DNA from: Macrotrachela quadricornifera
Taxonomy: Eukaryota > Rotifera > Eurotatoria > Philodinida > Philodinidae
Length of the DNA: 64,000 nt
Direction: 5' to 3'
Assembly (NCBI GenBank): GCA_022393335.1
Contig: JAJEKB010000780.1
Span: forward strand, 85,891 to 149,890
The translations under genes were made by a program, and so were the position numbers. The notes under the pieces are model-generated. The model ran no database searches. It saw only the letters and a list, made by a program, of their open reading frames with translations, and had not been told where the DNA came from. Below are positions 12,457 to 25,200 of the stretch, piece after piece. Positions within the stretch are counted from its first letter, which is position 1; each line of letters opens with the position of its first letter.

Positions 12457-13700
12457 TTAATTTCTTGTTATAAAACCAGTTCGTTTTGGTGATGTTGGAA
12501 GATCTCCACTTGCACTTGGAGTAGGTTTTGGATCTTGTAATGTTGTTAAAGTTTTTATTAAGGTTAATTTATCTCTTTGTAATATATATATTTGTTGTTC
12601 GGCATCATTTAAATCCTAATTAAGAAAAGGAGAGCTTTTAAAGAAAGATAATAATAATAATAATAATAAACTTACTCTTGTAACTCTATCAAGTTTACGT
12701 TGTAAATCATGAATAATTGCATCTTTATCATAAACAAGAGATTCAAGTGTACGAATACGTTCTTCATATTGTCGACGTTTTATCAATGAAGGTTCATCAT
12801 CAGATGCTTGCTAAAAAATAAGAAAATAAAACAACAAAAAGAAAAAAAGAAAAACTATTTTACTCGACGAAGAATAAATTCTTCAGGTCGAAAGATTTTT
12901 GTTGATGATGATGATGTCATTAGAAAAGGATCTAGAAAAATATTTTTACAAAATTTTAAAGTTTTAATTATAATATTTACCAGTTCGAGTAATTGATAAT
13001 TTTTCAAATGAACGATGAGGATTTTCATCAATTGTTGGTCTAAAAGATAATTTAGTTTATTTTGTTTTTGTTTTATTTAAAATAAATTTTCCTTACTGAA
13101 TTCGACTGACTTTAAACACCGGTTTTGGAGGACTCTAAAAGAAAGAATTACAATAATAACAGTAATAATATTTCTTATACTGTTCGATTATGATCGAAAG
13201 ATTCACTGGGTTCAGCACTAGTAATAGTAATAAATTGATTGCGCGTAATTGTATTGTCCTCCTCATCATCATTTTCATTAAAAGAAGGCTAAAGAAACAT
13301 AATAGAATATATATAGATGATTTATTATGCTTGTCTTTTTTATATAACTTACATCAGGAGATGTACTTGCTGATGTAACATCATCTGGGTGAATGCCAGT
13401 TGATCGACGTTTATCTCTTAAATTTCTTTTATTTGTTGGATTAAGACGTACAACTGATTTATGTTGAGATGTATTTGTTGTTGTTGTTGTTTTTGAATCT
13501 GTTGTTATTGTTGATGATTGAACAACAACAACAGGTAACGTTTCATTAGATCGACTATTAGTTGAAATAGTCGGCATTAAACGATGATGAAAACGAAGTG
13601 CATGCTTATGATCTGTATTTGGATTTGTTGTTGTAGAAAGAGATGGTATCTCACTTGCGTCAATTGACGACGTTGTCGTCAGGAATGTAGAACGAGACAT
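12457..13700 (-). CDS. Coiled-coil protein, 304 aa
   Basis: Seven minus-strand exons (13700-13353, 13288-13181, 13134-13097, 13039-12981, 12931-12864, 12810-12676, 12615-12457) join in frame with all phases closing (915 nt). The N-terminal ~110 residues are Ser/Thr-rich and disordered, with TTTTTNT-type tracts. An acidic stretch follows (NENDDEED). Residues ~208-290 form a clear coiled coil: heptad-like Leu and Ile within RRQYEERIRTLESLV and AEQQIYILQRDKLTLIKTL. The tail is short and Pro/Ser-rich. No catalytic motif, signal peptide or membrane segment is present. I do not recognise the family; a cytoskeletal or scaffold role is only a guess from the coiled coil. If the intron after exon 5 were retained, translation would stop two codons later. 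Confidence 0.75.
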
Positions 13701-14703
13701 CTAAAATAAATAATATGCATATAGAGAAGAAAAAAAACAAATCACTAAAGGTAAAATAATAAATCAACAAATTCTTAATCTCAACTATTCTTATTTTTTT
13801 TATAATCATATATATATACTAGATTAAATTACTAGTCTAATAGCGATACTTGTCCTTCAGGGATTTTGTATTTGTCCTGACAATAATAATATTCATATAA
13901 GACAATAGTTCAAATTGTTCTAATGTATATTTAGTTAGGTCTGACCCATATGTGTTTTGTTTATTTATATACAAACTAGGTCTGTCATTCTGTCTACTTT
14001 TCCATATTTTCTATGGACAAGACTATCACAACTACTATATATTTCTACGGCTGTTGCCATTGGTGTGTGCAATGATTATTATAATCGTTATAAGCGGGGG
14101 TTGTGTATATGTACAAGAGAGAAAGTAGAAGTAACATATTTACTCGCCCATACCAGAAAAACAAAGACTTCTCTAGAAAAAAAAGCGAATATAAATATCT
14201 TATTCTTTGATATCAATGACAGACGATAGAGTGACTCAAGGTTTTTATATTCCTAGAGAAAATTCTTCAAACATATAAGTGTATAGATACAGACAAAAGA
14301 TTAGTCTATCTATTGTATATAGCATTAAAAAAAGGCCAAGAAGAGAAAAAGAAATATATACAAATATGTTTTGTTATTCTTTTCTTTTTTCGTTCGTTCT
14401 CTATACTGTAATGATACATAAAGAGCAAAAGAAAAACTATTAAAGACAGATCCTATGTTACTGCCATTCCTACGAGAATTGTCGTTGTCATTGTCGTTAC
14501 TGTCTGTAAGATCAACAACAATAACAGCAGTCTAATTGCGTTCGTGTGTATGGTATATAAGACATAAAATAGTTTGAATCCTAATCAGCTAAGTCAACGA
14601 CAAAAGAGAAAAATCTTGTCTATGTGCATATTGTCGTTATATCCAATACTGATAAATCGGATTTAGATGATGATTACGTGATGAAATTGCTCACTAAATA
14701 TGT

Positions 14704-14743
<40 letters not shown>

Positions 14744-17169
14744 GTGTGATCTAGATGGATGATGATGGTATTCGATAGTCGTTTCTACTCGTATTGCAAA
14801 GATGAATAGAATGAAATGCGATATATCGTCGCAATAGAAAGCACAGTAGGAGGATAACGAGAATATGACAAAATTGAGTACTCAATAAGAATAATAAAGA
14901 CGTAAATAGAAATGTTCGTAGAGTTGAAAGTACTAATTTACACATTAGTCGTATAGTTTTTATTATTTTCATTTCTCGATAAAAATTATATCAATGAATG
15001 ATAAGTATTAGAAAGAGGTTTGCCATTATATTAATAAGTTATTGGGTACTCTTATCCTTTTAACAACGGGTTTTTTTTTGGATGATGGCAAAGATTTTGA
15101 TTATTTTATGGAAGATTGAGACAGCGTATGCACGAAGGAAAAATAACAACGTCTATCAGGTTCGACAAAACTAGATCAAATTCTGCAAATGTACCTGATT
15201 GGTATGATGAAGAGTCATATTGAAGACTGTAGGGAGCTTATGAAGAATCTTCAAATCCTATATCAGAACACTGATTTAACAAAATTTAACGCCTGATTGT
15301 CTGTGAGATTCAAACTTAAATAGAAATCATAGTTACACAAAGCCATGATACTTCTGAGATTTGATTCTACTTTTGCAAAGTTCTATTTGAGTTTATAAGG
15401 TACTAAAATATTCTCAATTGAGAGATTTTATAGATTCGCATAGTCTTTCAGATCTATAATTCCTTATTCCCAAGATAAATTATGACGCAAGCAACATCAG
15501 AGAAAAGCAGCATACTCATATAGTGTATGTAAAATTGAAATTATAAAAGTTACAAAATTGCGTAAAACCATAAAACGTATTTATATACGTTATTTGTCAC
15601 CAAAAAGTTAACGATGAATTAAAATATTGTTGATTGATATATTAAAGAATCTATTAGAAATTATGATTGGTTTGTATCAATAATTACTTTTTATTTACTA
15701 ATAATTCGTCATTTTAATCTATCATTATCTGTTCTTTTATCATGGCGAATTCGATATTAAATATGTTCAAAATCAAATAGAAGAAAGTTCTAAATAAATA
15801 TATAACAATTAACATCAATCAAGAATTACAGTTGAATAAACTCTTTATGAGGTTTCCTTTATTTTGAATGATGGGAAAAAGCAAAAATTATTGCCAATTT
15901 ATATAATTAGGTGTATGAGTTTTTATAAGCCAAATTTGTTTTTTGATTCTGTGTTACATCGAAAATGAACAACTATTCCCTCATCTCCATAATATATTCA
16001 ATTTATTAAAGCGTTTTTCCAATAGTGTTCTAATTGAAAAAATATCGAATAGTTCTTATTAGCTTGAAATACGAAAATGGCGAATACTATTATTCGTATA
16101 TGATCAATGAAAACAATTATGAGCTGTTTAATGACTTTCAATTTACTCAGAATCTTCATTTATTTAACGATTGACTAGAGTATTAATTTAGAGCTATTTG
16201 TAACTCACAGGAGATTTCATTCAGTTTGATGTATGCTAAACTTTTCTTTCATAAAAGATTGCCAAATCTACAGTATAGTTATTAAGGTATATGAATTCAA
16301 TGTCACTTCACTTGCGTCTTGGTTTTCCGTTGATTTGTACAAGTTCGAAAAAACTACCGACCGACTTTTGACGAGATGCACCATACTTCATTTATTTATC
16401 GTTTTTTCAACAAAAATATCAAGAATTTCTGAAGTGTATCCTGTATGCTTTGTGTCTGACTCTTTGGCCACGAAGTTTTATATCTTCGAATTCCACACAC
16501 AGCACTATCATTTCGTATTATGAATTTAAAAAATTATTTTTTTTTAAATATTATCAAATTATCTTGTTGTACACAGAATTCTCATGATCCTGAGTATCAT
16601 TCTGATGTTTCTTTTGCATGATGGTACGTATTTGTTCAGCACGATAAAATGAAAGCACGTTAGCTGATCAAGGATGACCAAACTTTATATAAGTTTCTTT
16701 CAGTATTGATACTAGCATCGAATCATTTTTCAATAATTCTTGTATACTTCATTTAATTCTGTTTATTAACAATACAATACAAAGAAAAAAGAAAAACAGA
16801 ATGTTCAACAGTTAGTTCGTCATTTTTATTCTTAAGAGTATCAATCAAACCCTCCTTCTTTTGATTTAAGTAATCAAAAAACCTAAATATTAATTAGATT
16901 TATAAAAGACAGATATTTCAGAGAAAAGAATAGTCTTATCACAACAAAGATACATTAATCCAAAAAAAGAACAAACGAATAAACAAAAAAAGTCTTTCTC
17001 TTTGCATGCATTTGTGCGTGTTAAATTTTCATATAACGAATATATTTAAAACAAAGAATATAATACAATTAACTTATACATAAAACTTTCAAATCCCAAT
17101 CAAAGAAATACATCTAGATCATCCAATCTGATTTGAGTTTCAAACGAGATTCAGTAGAACGTCCCATGA
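13701..17169. other. Gene-poor AT-rich region
   Basis: Open frames here are short and lack coding-like codon use or splice chains. The stretch 16230-16520 is less AT-rich than its surroundings and may be transposon debris, but I could not place it. A (TA)n microsatellite lies at 14706-14742. The first few hundred bases are the likely promoter side of the coiled-coil gene. Confidence 0.4.
14706..14742. repeat. (TA)n microsatellite
   Basis: About 18 uninterrupted AT dinucleotides. Other TA runs occur near 42425 and 51777. Confidence 0.95.
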
Positions 17170-18460
17170 TTTGAGAAACTCCTACTTATAATCACTAGCA
17201 TTTTGATCAAACTTCTGAAAAAGACATACCTCACATAACTTCAATGACCAAAATCTGCTTAAGACTTCTATTCCGATATTTTTCATATTTTTGGCTATAT
17301 GTTCAAAAAGTGAGGCGATGACAATTCCATGTCAACCGAATCTTTTTCACCAGAATTCATCTCCATTCCAATACTTTGCATACTTCAAGGTTAATATTGC
17401 AACCATCGATACATCTAATCATCATATGACAAAGAGATATTTCAGATCACATGATTGATTGGATATTTTGTGCACTCTTAGGCTGATAATATAATCACTA
17501 ATAAACATACTGAGCATATAGCAAAAGGATAGCCTCAACCACAGCTCTCATCAAATAGTTCGTTCAAACCGAGATAATCATCGAAGCACCTGATATACAC
17601 AGTGCTAACATCGCATACGAATACTTACAATTATTGTTCTCATTGAATACATTGTTGAACGTAAATCGATATTCGAATCAGTATAACAGACGATGATTAC
17701 ATGACAAACAACTATTCTCAAGCATTCTTGTCATCGACTAGTTCGTTGAAACTGAGGTTATGTTGAAACCAATGATACACTTGATGATCACATCACTGAT
17801 GAATATTTTAGATTACGATTCTTACCGAATTATTTGTTCAATATTAAAGGATGTTGGAAGTAGTGATGCAAATTGTGATTAGATGAGAAATGGATAGTTT
17901 CAAGTAAGGTTGTCATCAAATAGTCCGTTCAACATGAATCGATATTGAGACTAGTGATACTCATAATGAACACCTGATAAAGAAGTATTTTCAACGACGG
18001 ATTCCATCGAGTAGCTTCCTGAACCCTGTTGAAATTTGAAACTAATGAGAGATAGTGTGATCATATGACAAAGGAATATTATTAATCATGGTTCTCGTCG
18101 AATAGTTTGTCGAATGTGAATTCATTTCGTAACTAGGGATACTCATGATTATCACATGAGAAGCGAATATTTTGAGAGAGGATTATCATCGAAAACTTTG
18201 CTCAGTGCGGAAGTAAAAATTAAATTACCAATAAAAGTGTTGGCTACATGACCACTGTATAAGTCTAACCATGGCTATATTCAAAAATTTTGTTTGCTTG
18301 CAGCTATGAATTGAGGTCAGTAACATGGAACATCTCATGAAAAAGAAATATTTCTAACAAGTGTATTCGGTCATATGCCCTACTTCGATGATTATACTGA
18401 ACTAAGTAGTATATATGATAATGGCATAAAAAATAAATTGTTCAAATCAGAGTTTAGTGC
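17170..18460. repeat. Diverged tandem array, ~91-bp unit
   Basis: A recurring phrase close to TCATCGAATAGTTCGTTCAA starts at about 17546, 17639, 17730, 17822, 17912, 18003, 18093, 18185, 18277 and 18370, a spacing of 90-93 bp. Each unit also carries a second conserved word like ATCACATGACAAAGAATATT about 60 bp further on. Weaker matches at about 17454, 17360 and 17266 extend the array upstream. Copies have diverged strongly, but the period is preserved with hardly any indels. The unit is not a multiple of three and is interrupted by stops in all frames, so it is not a protein repeat. Confidence 0.75.
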
Positions 18461-19104
18461 AACTATTGCTAGAATTCATATAAAAGAGATTTGACATCTT
18501 GAGAATGCGATATCACAGAAATGAACAATTTTTACGTTTCACAATTCGACGCAGATCTTGAAGATTGCGGTAACTTGGATACCTTGTACCATAATCATGT
18601 TGATGCAGTTGGTATGGTGCCGATTACACCATGCATGCTGCTAAAATCAACCAAGCGATTATTGCCACACAAACATATTGATTTGATTTGTTCATCTCAC
18701 TTGTTTCTTATTAATAGAATACGAAGTGAGTAATAGTTCGATTTCTTGTTAGTATAATCCTATCGTTCGATTGCCTTTCTTTTATACACTTAATCGCCAA
18801 AAAATTGATGCAAAAAACTGTCAATTATTGATAATAACCAGTAAATCTAATTTGCAGGACAATTATAATTATTAATAACTTGGTGCAAGAAGATTTATTT
18901 TTATTTCTTGCGCATATTTGCATCGTGTGATCATATTACTCAAAAATCATCTATACGTATCGAAAATAATTTATCCTTATTCGCTTGAATTATTAGACCT
19001 TATATGCGTTCGAACAATCTTTTTCTCGTTCGTTTCTTCTTTTCATATATACATCTATCGCTTTGAGTAGGTTGTACGATATTTTACTCGATTCTCTACA
19101 CTTT

Positions 19105-20083
19105 GATCGAAAATAAAAATATCGAAAGCAAAAATGTCGAAATAAAAATATCGAAAGTAAAAATGTCGAAAGGTAAGAATATCGAAAGGTAAAAATATAG
19201 AAAGGTAGAAATGTCGAAAGGTAAAATTGTCGAAAATAAAAATATCGAAAGCTAAATATGTCGAAAAAAGATGTCGAAAGATAGCAATATTGAAAAAGTT
19301 TCATGATGAAAATTAGAATCGTCTAAAGGTATGCATTAGAAAAAGTATCCATGCCTAATGCTGATCAACTAATTAAATAGCATGTTTTTTATTTGTCTCT
19401 CAATCGCTCTTCTTCTAATAAATAAATTTGGAGTCTATGGTCTTTTTTAATTCAAATTGAATTGTAAAATTAGAAAGCCACAGCAAATTCTTCCAAATGA
19501 AGCGTTTCTCACGTGGCACGAGGTAGTCTTACTTCAAAACTCTTAGTCCCGTCTATTTCGACAAAGTCCCACCTCGTCAACCCTTAGTCCCGCCTTAGTC
19601 CCATGTTACATGGGACTAAGCCCTACAGTTCCCAAAATCTGACGCTCACCCTCACCCTCACCCTCACTCACTCCCCACATCCTCACTCATCCCCCTCACC
19701 CTCACTAACTTCCCCGTCACCCTCACTTACTTCCTCCTCACCCTCACTAACCCCTCCTAGACCCACATTTCAGTTTGAAATCAAATGTCATTTTAACTTG
19801 ATGAATTCAGACTGAAATAAAATAGACCGTTGTATGTAAATTTGATTCACTTCGAAGGACTATCTTTATATACTTAATAAAAAAAAACAGACAGAATTTT
19901 TTTCCTGATTTTTTTTCGACGTTTTTATAGTTCGACATTTTTATTTTCGACAAAAATATCTTTCGATATTTTTACTTTCGGCATTTTTACTTTTCGACAT
20001 TTTACTGTTCGACATTTGTATTATTCCCTTTTTCGGCATTTTTACCTTTCGACATTTATATCTTTCGACATTTTTACTTTCTA
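19105..20083. mobile_element. ~1-kb fold-back element with opposed minisatellite arms
   Basis: The left arm (19105-19292) is about a dozen copies of a 15-16 bp unit like TCGAAAGGTAAAAATA. The right arm (about 19911-20083) is the same unit in reverse complement (CGACATTTTTACTTT...). The two arrays face each other across ~620 bp. This middle part is distinctly less AT-rich, with repeated CTTAGTCCC, a perfect 27-bp palindrome and a CCCTCA-rich tract. No coding frame of any quality exists inside. Such architecture is seen in fold-back (FB-like) transposons, whose long terminal inverted repeats are made of short tandem units; assignment to a superfamily is not possible here. Confidence 0.65.
19594..19620. 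repeat. Perfect 27-bp palindrome
   Basis: Arms CTTAGTCCCATGT and ACATGGGACTAAG are perfect reverse complements separated by one T. CTTAGTCCC also occurs as direct copies just upstream (near 19539 and 19583). It lies in the middle of the fold-back element at 19105-20083. Confidence 0.9.
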
Positions 20084-20879
20084 CCAAAGTTGAGATTACC
20101 ATTTTACTCTTCATTACATAAATCATCACATAGACTTTTATACAATTATTTAGTAAAATAGGAAGTAGAAATAAAGAAAAATATCAAACACAATTATTAT
20201 CGATGGACAAAGATAATAAACATATTGAGCAGGAGATTGTAATCTACAAGCTATTGATCGATCAAAGACATAATTCAGTGATGACAAATACAGTTCACAT
20301 GCGTACATAATTCATCCGTAATATGAGATAACGAGCAATGATTAAAATACATTTTTTTTCTTTCTCTCTCTGTTGGTTTCTTATGATCATTGATGCACGA
20401 AGGCAAACGCATGGCGACGTCTTTTTGACCTCGATGGAGAAAGACTATGATCATTGTTCAGTGGGAGATTTTTTAAAGAATAAGATAATTCTAGTTTGAA
20501 TGAAAAAGTATGAAAAAACTAGCGAGGTTCATCATTTGAGCCATTTCGAACGACGTCTTAAACCGCCTTGAACGGCGAAGAAACAGTGCAATTTTACGCT
20601 GTTCAAGGTGAAAGTTGCTTATCTATAACAGAGAAAAAATAAATAAAACTGTAAATAAATAATTTTTTTTCCAATAAAAAAATACTTATGGTTTATGTAT
20701 TACAATAAAAATAACCTAAATAAATAAAAACTCTTTAAAACAGAAATAAAACTGACCATTCATTTGAAAGTACAGGATGTATCTAAATAAATGAAAAAAA
20801 ATATATTTTAAATAGATAGAATACTTATGATTTATTTTAATATTTTATTTGATCTAAAATAAAGAAAAAAAATTATTTA
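20084..20879. other. Non-coding, with a small hairpin
   Basis: No gene is visible. An imperfect hairpin (CCTTGAACGGCG at 20566-20577 against CGCTGTTCAAGG at 20597-20608) lies in a GC-richer patch and is likely part of an unidentified repeat. The rest is AT-rich. Confidence 0.4.
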
Positions 20880-21190
20880 ATTATAATAGAGATAAATTGC
20901 AGCATTACAATGCTTGTCACGAAATTTAACTTTATTACAGCGATAATGAATTTTAATTCCACTATGACCTCGGTTAGTGTAATATTGATTTCATTGTTCT
21001 TCTTGTGCTATGACTATTTGAGGTTCTATATCATCAGAAAAGCTTTTGTCTTTTTATTCAAACAGGACTATGTCAAACCACCATCTTCTCTTGAATATTC
21101 TGCAAGTCAATTTCCATTTCATCGTTTGATTCTGATGAGCTTTCATATTGTTGTGTCTCTACAATTTTTGCCATTGCTTGTAGGCCCAAA
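20880..21190 (-). pseudogene. Decayed FLYWCH-domain transposase relic
   Basis: Read on the minus strand, the first part gives an acidic stretch (ETQQYESSSESNDEMEID). After a frame change come RWWFDIVLFE and, further on, NQYYTNRGHSGIKIHYRCNK followed by a spaced Cys-x-Ala. This is the arrangement of a FLYWCH-type zinc finger (aromatic residues, then Y-x-C, then H-C) found in animal FLYWCH proteins and MULE-type transposases. At least two in-frame stops and one frameshift interrupt it, so it is non-functional. No terminal repeats are recognisable around it. The assignment rests on my recognition of the motif, not on a search. Confidence 0.55.
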
Positions 21191-22260
21191 ATAAACGTTG
21201 AATACAAGATGCATGTATATAAACTTGTATCAAATGACTATCTTCAGTTCATCAATTAGATAAGACTGAATATCAATGTCCTTATCTTATACTTTTACAC
21301 AATTAAAGAGAAATTAAGTAATATTTAAAAAAATCCTCATTAGTCAATCTTAAAATGGACGATTAAAATTTTAAAAATTAGCAAAAGTATATAAACTTTT
21401 GTGTAAATGTCGATTGAGTTTCTTCGTTGTGCTCAAATTATTTTAACAATAGATAAATATAAAATAGTAAGCAAATATATATGAAGATAGAGAATTTTAA
21501 GTGCTATCAGATTATATGATTGCTTTTTCAAAAAGGTAATTCTATAGTAATGAAAAACTTTAAAAGCTTACTTTAATAGCAGTGACAAAATTAACTCTAT
21601 AAGAATCTTGAGGACGTCTTCAATGTCTTCAATTTATTTTGATAATAGATAGGTCGAAACTAAAATCTAATTACATGGGATGATAGAAAGATCAAGATTA
21701 ATTAATGTGATTATTAATAGTATTTGTTTAAAAGAGAAATTTCTATTAGTATTTCATTTAAGTGATTATTTATTACATGGAAACAAACAATAAATCAATG
21801 AGAAGAACAAATGAGAGCATTACAAGAAAATAAATATCTTCAAAAAAATTATTAATCAATAAAAGAACAAATATATAAATTACATGATGTGATTATTCTT
21901 GAAAAACTTTATAATCATGACGAAGACGAGACAATATTAATTACAATGTAGAAATTATCGGTTTTTTCTATTCTTTTCGAATTACAAACAAAAAGAATTC
22001 TTTTTTCAAAGGATATGTTATTTAATATTCTATTAGAAGTGATTGTATACTGTTAATTTCTATACAACATTAATATTTATTCTCTTCTGATGAATTAATA
22101 ATAATAAATATTCACTAAGTCAAACCAGATATTTCATTAATTCATATTTAATATCTCTAAACTTTATTTGATATTTCCCAAAAAAACAAAAAGGTAAAAT
22201 TTTCAAAAAAAGCAAAAAGAACAATCAGATTATTATTTCAGAAAAAAAATTTCAGATTTT
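21191..22260. other. Non-coding, with one decayed coding-like patch
   Basis: Around 21790-21950 on the plus strand one frame reads EEQMRALQENKYLQ, a stop, then IKEQIYKLHDVIILEKLYNH before another stop. It resembles a fragment of a coiled-coil gene broken by a nonsense codon, but it has no start or splice context. The remainder is AT-rich without frames. The last part is the 3' flank of the inturned gene. Confidence 0.3.
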
Positions 22261-25200
22261 TTATATAGATGACATTCCAATTGTAAATGCTAATTCACTA
22301 ATATTTTGAGCAATTGAATCATGATAACAAACAAAAAATTCATGATCAATTGGTTGTAAACATTTTTTTCCAACAATCCAAAAATGAAATAAATTTACAT
22401 CTTTTTTTTTCTTATTATCTGGATCTGTTTGTAATGAAAATTGACAACCAATTTCGGAATATTTTGGACGAATTTTTTTACTAAATAAATTTTGTGATTT
22501 TAATTGATTTTGTTGTGAAAAATGTTTTCGTTTTATATAAATACATGTTTGTTGGATTGTTTCAAATAGATGACGATCAATTAATGTTGTTTGTGTTAAT
22601 TTATCAAGTGTAAAATATGGTGCTATAAGTAAACTACGAATTGATTGAAAATCAAGATAATAAAATACTGTTGAATAAGTTCCTGGATGTAATCGATATG
22701 CTAATAAATTTGATTGAGGATTTTTATTATGTTGTTCATCAAGAGATAAATTTGAAGAAATAAATGATTGACGATTACTTTTATATAATTCATCTTGAGA
22801 TTCAGGTTGACTAACTAATTGTGTTACTCGAAGATCAGCTAATGATTGATCATGATATTGAGAAGATGCTAATGATATTGTATCATCAAGTTTTGTCTCA
22901 ATTGTATTTGATTTGTTAGATTGACTGAATGCTATATTTAAAAAAAAGACAAAAAAATATGAAATTTTATGTAAAGTTTGAAAGTATATGAAAGATAAAT
23001 AAAACTGTATCTTAAATTTTATAGTTAGAATTATTGTTTTTTTTTTTTGCGATAAGAAAATCTTTCAAATCCAACATTTCAGGTACAATTTCTTTAATAG
23101 ATGGAAGATACTATTAAATCTTATTGCGGCATAATAAAATCCAGATGACTACTGCTATTGACAGGTCATTTTATCCAGCTATCAATATTCTCAAGAAGCT
23201 ATTCATATAAAGATAAAACTTAATTTTACATCGAGTATAAAAATTAGAAATATTTGAAATGAATACACTAATAAAATTCAATTTCACGTATCTTCTCAGT
23301 CAACATTAACAAAAGACTAATTTATTAAAGTATATCTCCAAGATAAAGGATTATGACATCTTATTTGTATATTTACATACACTTGATAACAAAATTGAAA
23401 TAACTATCAGTAAAACTTGCCATCAGTTATTTTACTTTATCTTTTTTAACGAAAAGTTGTTTAGATACTATATGGTTAGAGACGAGATGTAATATCATGC
23501 AAACATAAGAAGAAAATTATTGCTTTGACTAATGACATGAATACTTAGTGAATGTGCAATCTAAAGGCAACAAAATCTTCTTGAATAAAAAGAAGAGGTT
23601 AATTTAAACTTCATTTATCGAAATGTAAGAAATAAATTCAAATAAATAATAAGAATTCTGTTTCTAATTTTTTTTTAATACCTCCTATTAATGGTAATGA
23701 AATCGTTCGTTTTAATTGTTTCTTAACAAAACCTGTAGGTGATGATATAACCCATGGTAATGAATTTGTAATTATTTTTGGATATAATGAATATATATCA
23801 TTTAAAGTTAATTTTATTTGTTGAATTATCCCATGATCAGGTGATATACTAAAACAAGAACAAAAAAAAAAGTAATAAAAATTTAAAATATTTATATCAT
23901 CTTACTTGAAATCATTTTTTTCATATTCATTTTCAATAATAACAGCTAATGTTAATTCATTTTGACAACAAACAATTAAAAATGAACGTTGTTTACATTC
24001 ATAACCATATGGAAAGATTTCTTTAAATAATAATAATTGCCATGTATCAGATGAATATTCTATTATATTTAAATATCCATAATGTATAAGAAAATGATAA
24101 ATATCATTTGTTAATTCATTTGATAAATGACTTATTAATAGATATTTTCGATAAAATAATATTGTACCATTTAAAAAGAATATTCGTCGATAACGATTTA
24201 TAATAAAATCATTTTCATTTGAACATTCATTAAAATTTTGACATTCTAATTGATTTAATAAATAATCAATATTAATTAATAATTGTTGATCATTAATAAT
24301 TAATTTTGGACATGCACCATAATCATTAAATTGTGCTGGAAAAAATTCATCAATAAGTCGATGATTTTTTAATATTGCTGATGAAAAAGATGAATTTATT
24401 ACTGAAGGTAATAAATGATAAAGACGATAAAAAAATATATCAAAAAAATATTCAATAGAATCTTTATATAAAAATAATCCACGATATATTGAACCAAATA
24501 AAAACTTTATTAAACGAATCATATGTTGAGTATGTTGTTCAAGTAAACATATATGTAAATGTTCAATAGGTGGATAAATAATAATTAAATAATGATTATT
24601 ATCATCACTTGCTATACATACAGGAATGATTTGTTCGGCTAGTTTGATTGATACACTAAAGAAAAAAAGAAATATTTCAGAAAAGGAACCACTAAACGAC
24701 AGCCTAAGAACTCATTTATTTTAGAAAAAATTGAATCTTTTTGTCATACTTTGACCAAAGGGGCTGGTTCTTTTACTGCTGATAAAAAAATATTCACAGG
24801 TCATATTGATAAGAGAAACGCTGATAAAAGTTGTTTTGAAGTACTACAGTTGTTACAAATAAAGAAGTGAAATCTTTCACGAATTATGAAGAAGCAATAT
24901 TCATGTAGTCGCAAATGGATTAATATAGCAAATTCAATTTTGATCCGCAGCAAAAATATCGAATAACAATCTCCTCGTCTTACATAAACTTGATGAAAGA
25001 CTAGATATTAGAGTAAGTAGAATAGAGGCAACTATTAATACTGTCGGGATATTCTTTGAAAAGTACAAAACTTTCTATTTTCAATAAAATTACTTTAAAT
25101 TTTACAAACCTTCGAAGTAAACTATCATGTTCATTCATATCATGCATAAGTTGTACTAATGTTGGAAAAACACCACCAGCAGCAAAAAATATATCTTTTT

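Noticed and set aside
13957..14229. 90-codon plus-strand open frame
   Set aside because: Codon use is unlike that of the clear genes in the window, there are no splice links, and it lies in a repeat-rich non-coding block.
16233..16523. 96-codon open frame in a less AT-rich patch
   Set aside because: No recognisable motif on either strand and no splice context. It may be transposon debris.
17170..18460. CRISPR-like or protein-coding explanation of the ~91-bp array
   Set aside because: The whole unit is repeated with no distinct spacers, the genome is eukaryotic, and the period is not a multiple of three with stops in every frame.
19603..19815. Open frame of Thr-Leu and Ser-Pro repeats
   Set aside because: It is the translation of a CCCTCA-type simple repeat inside the fold-back element, not a gene.
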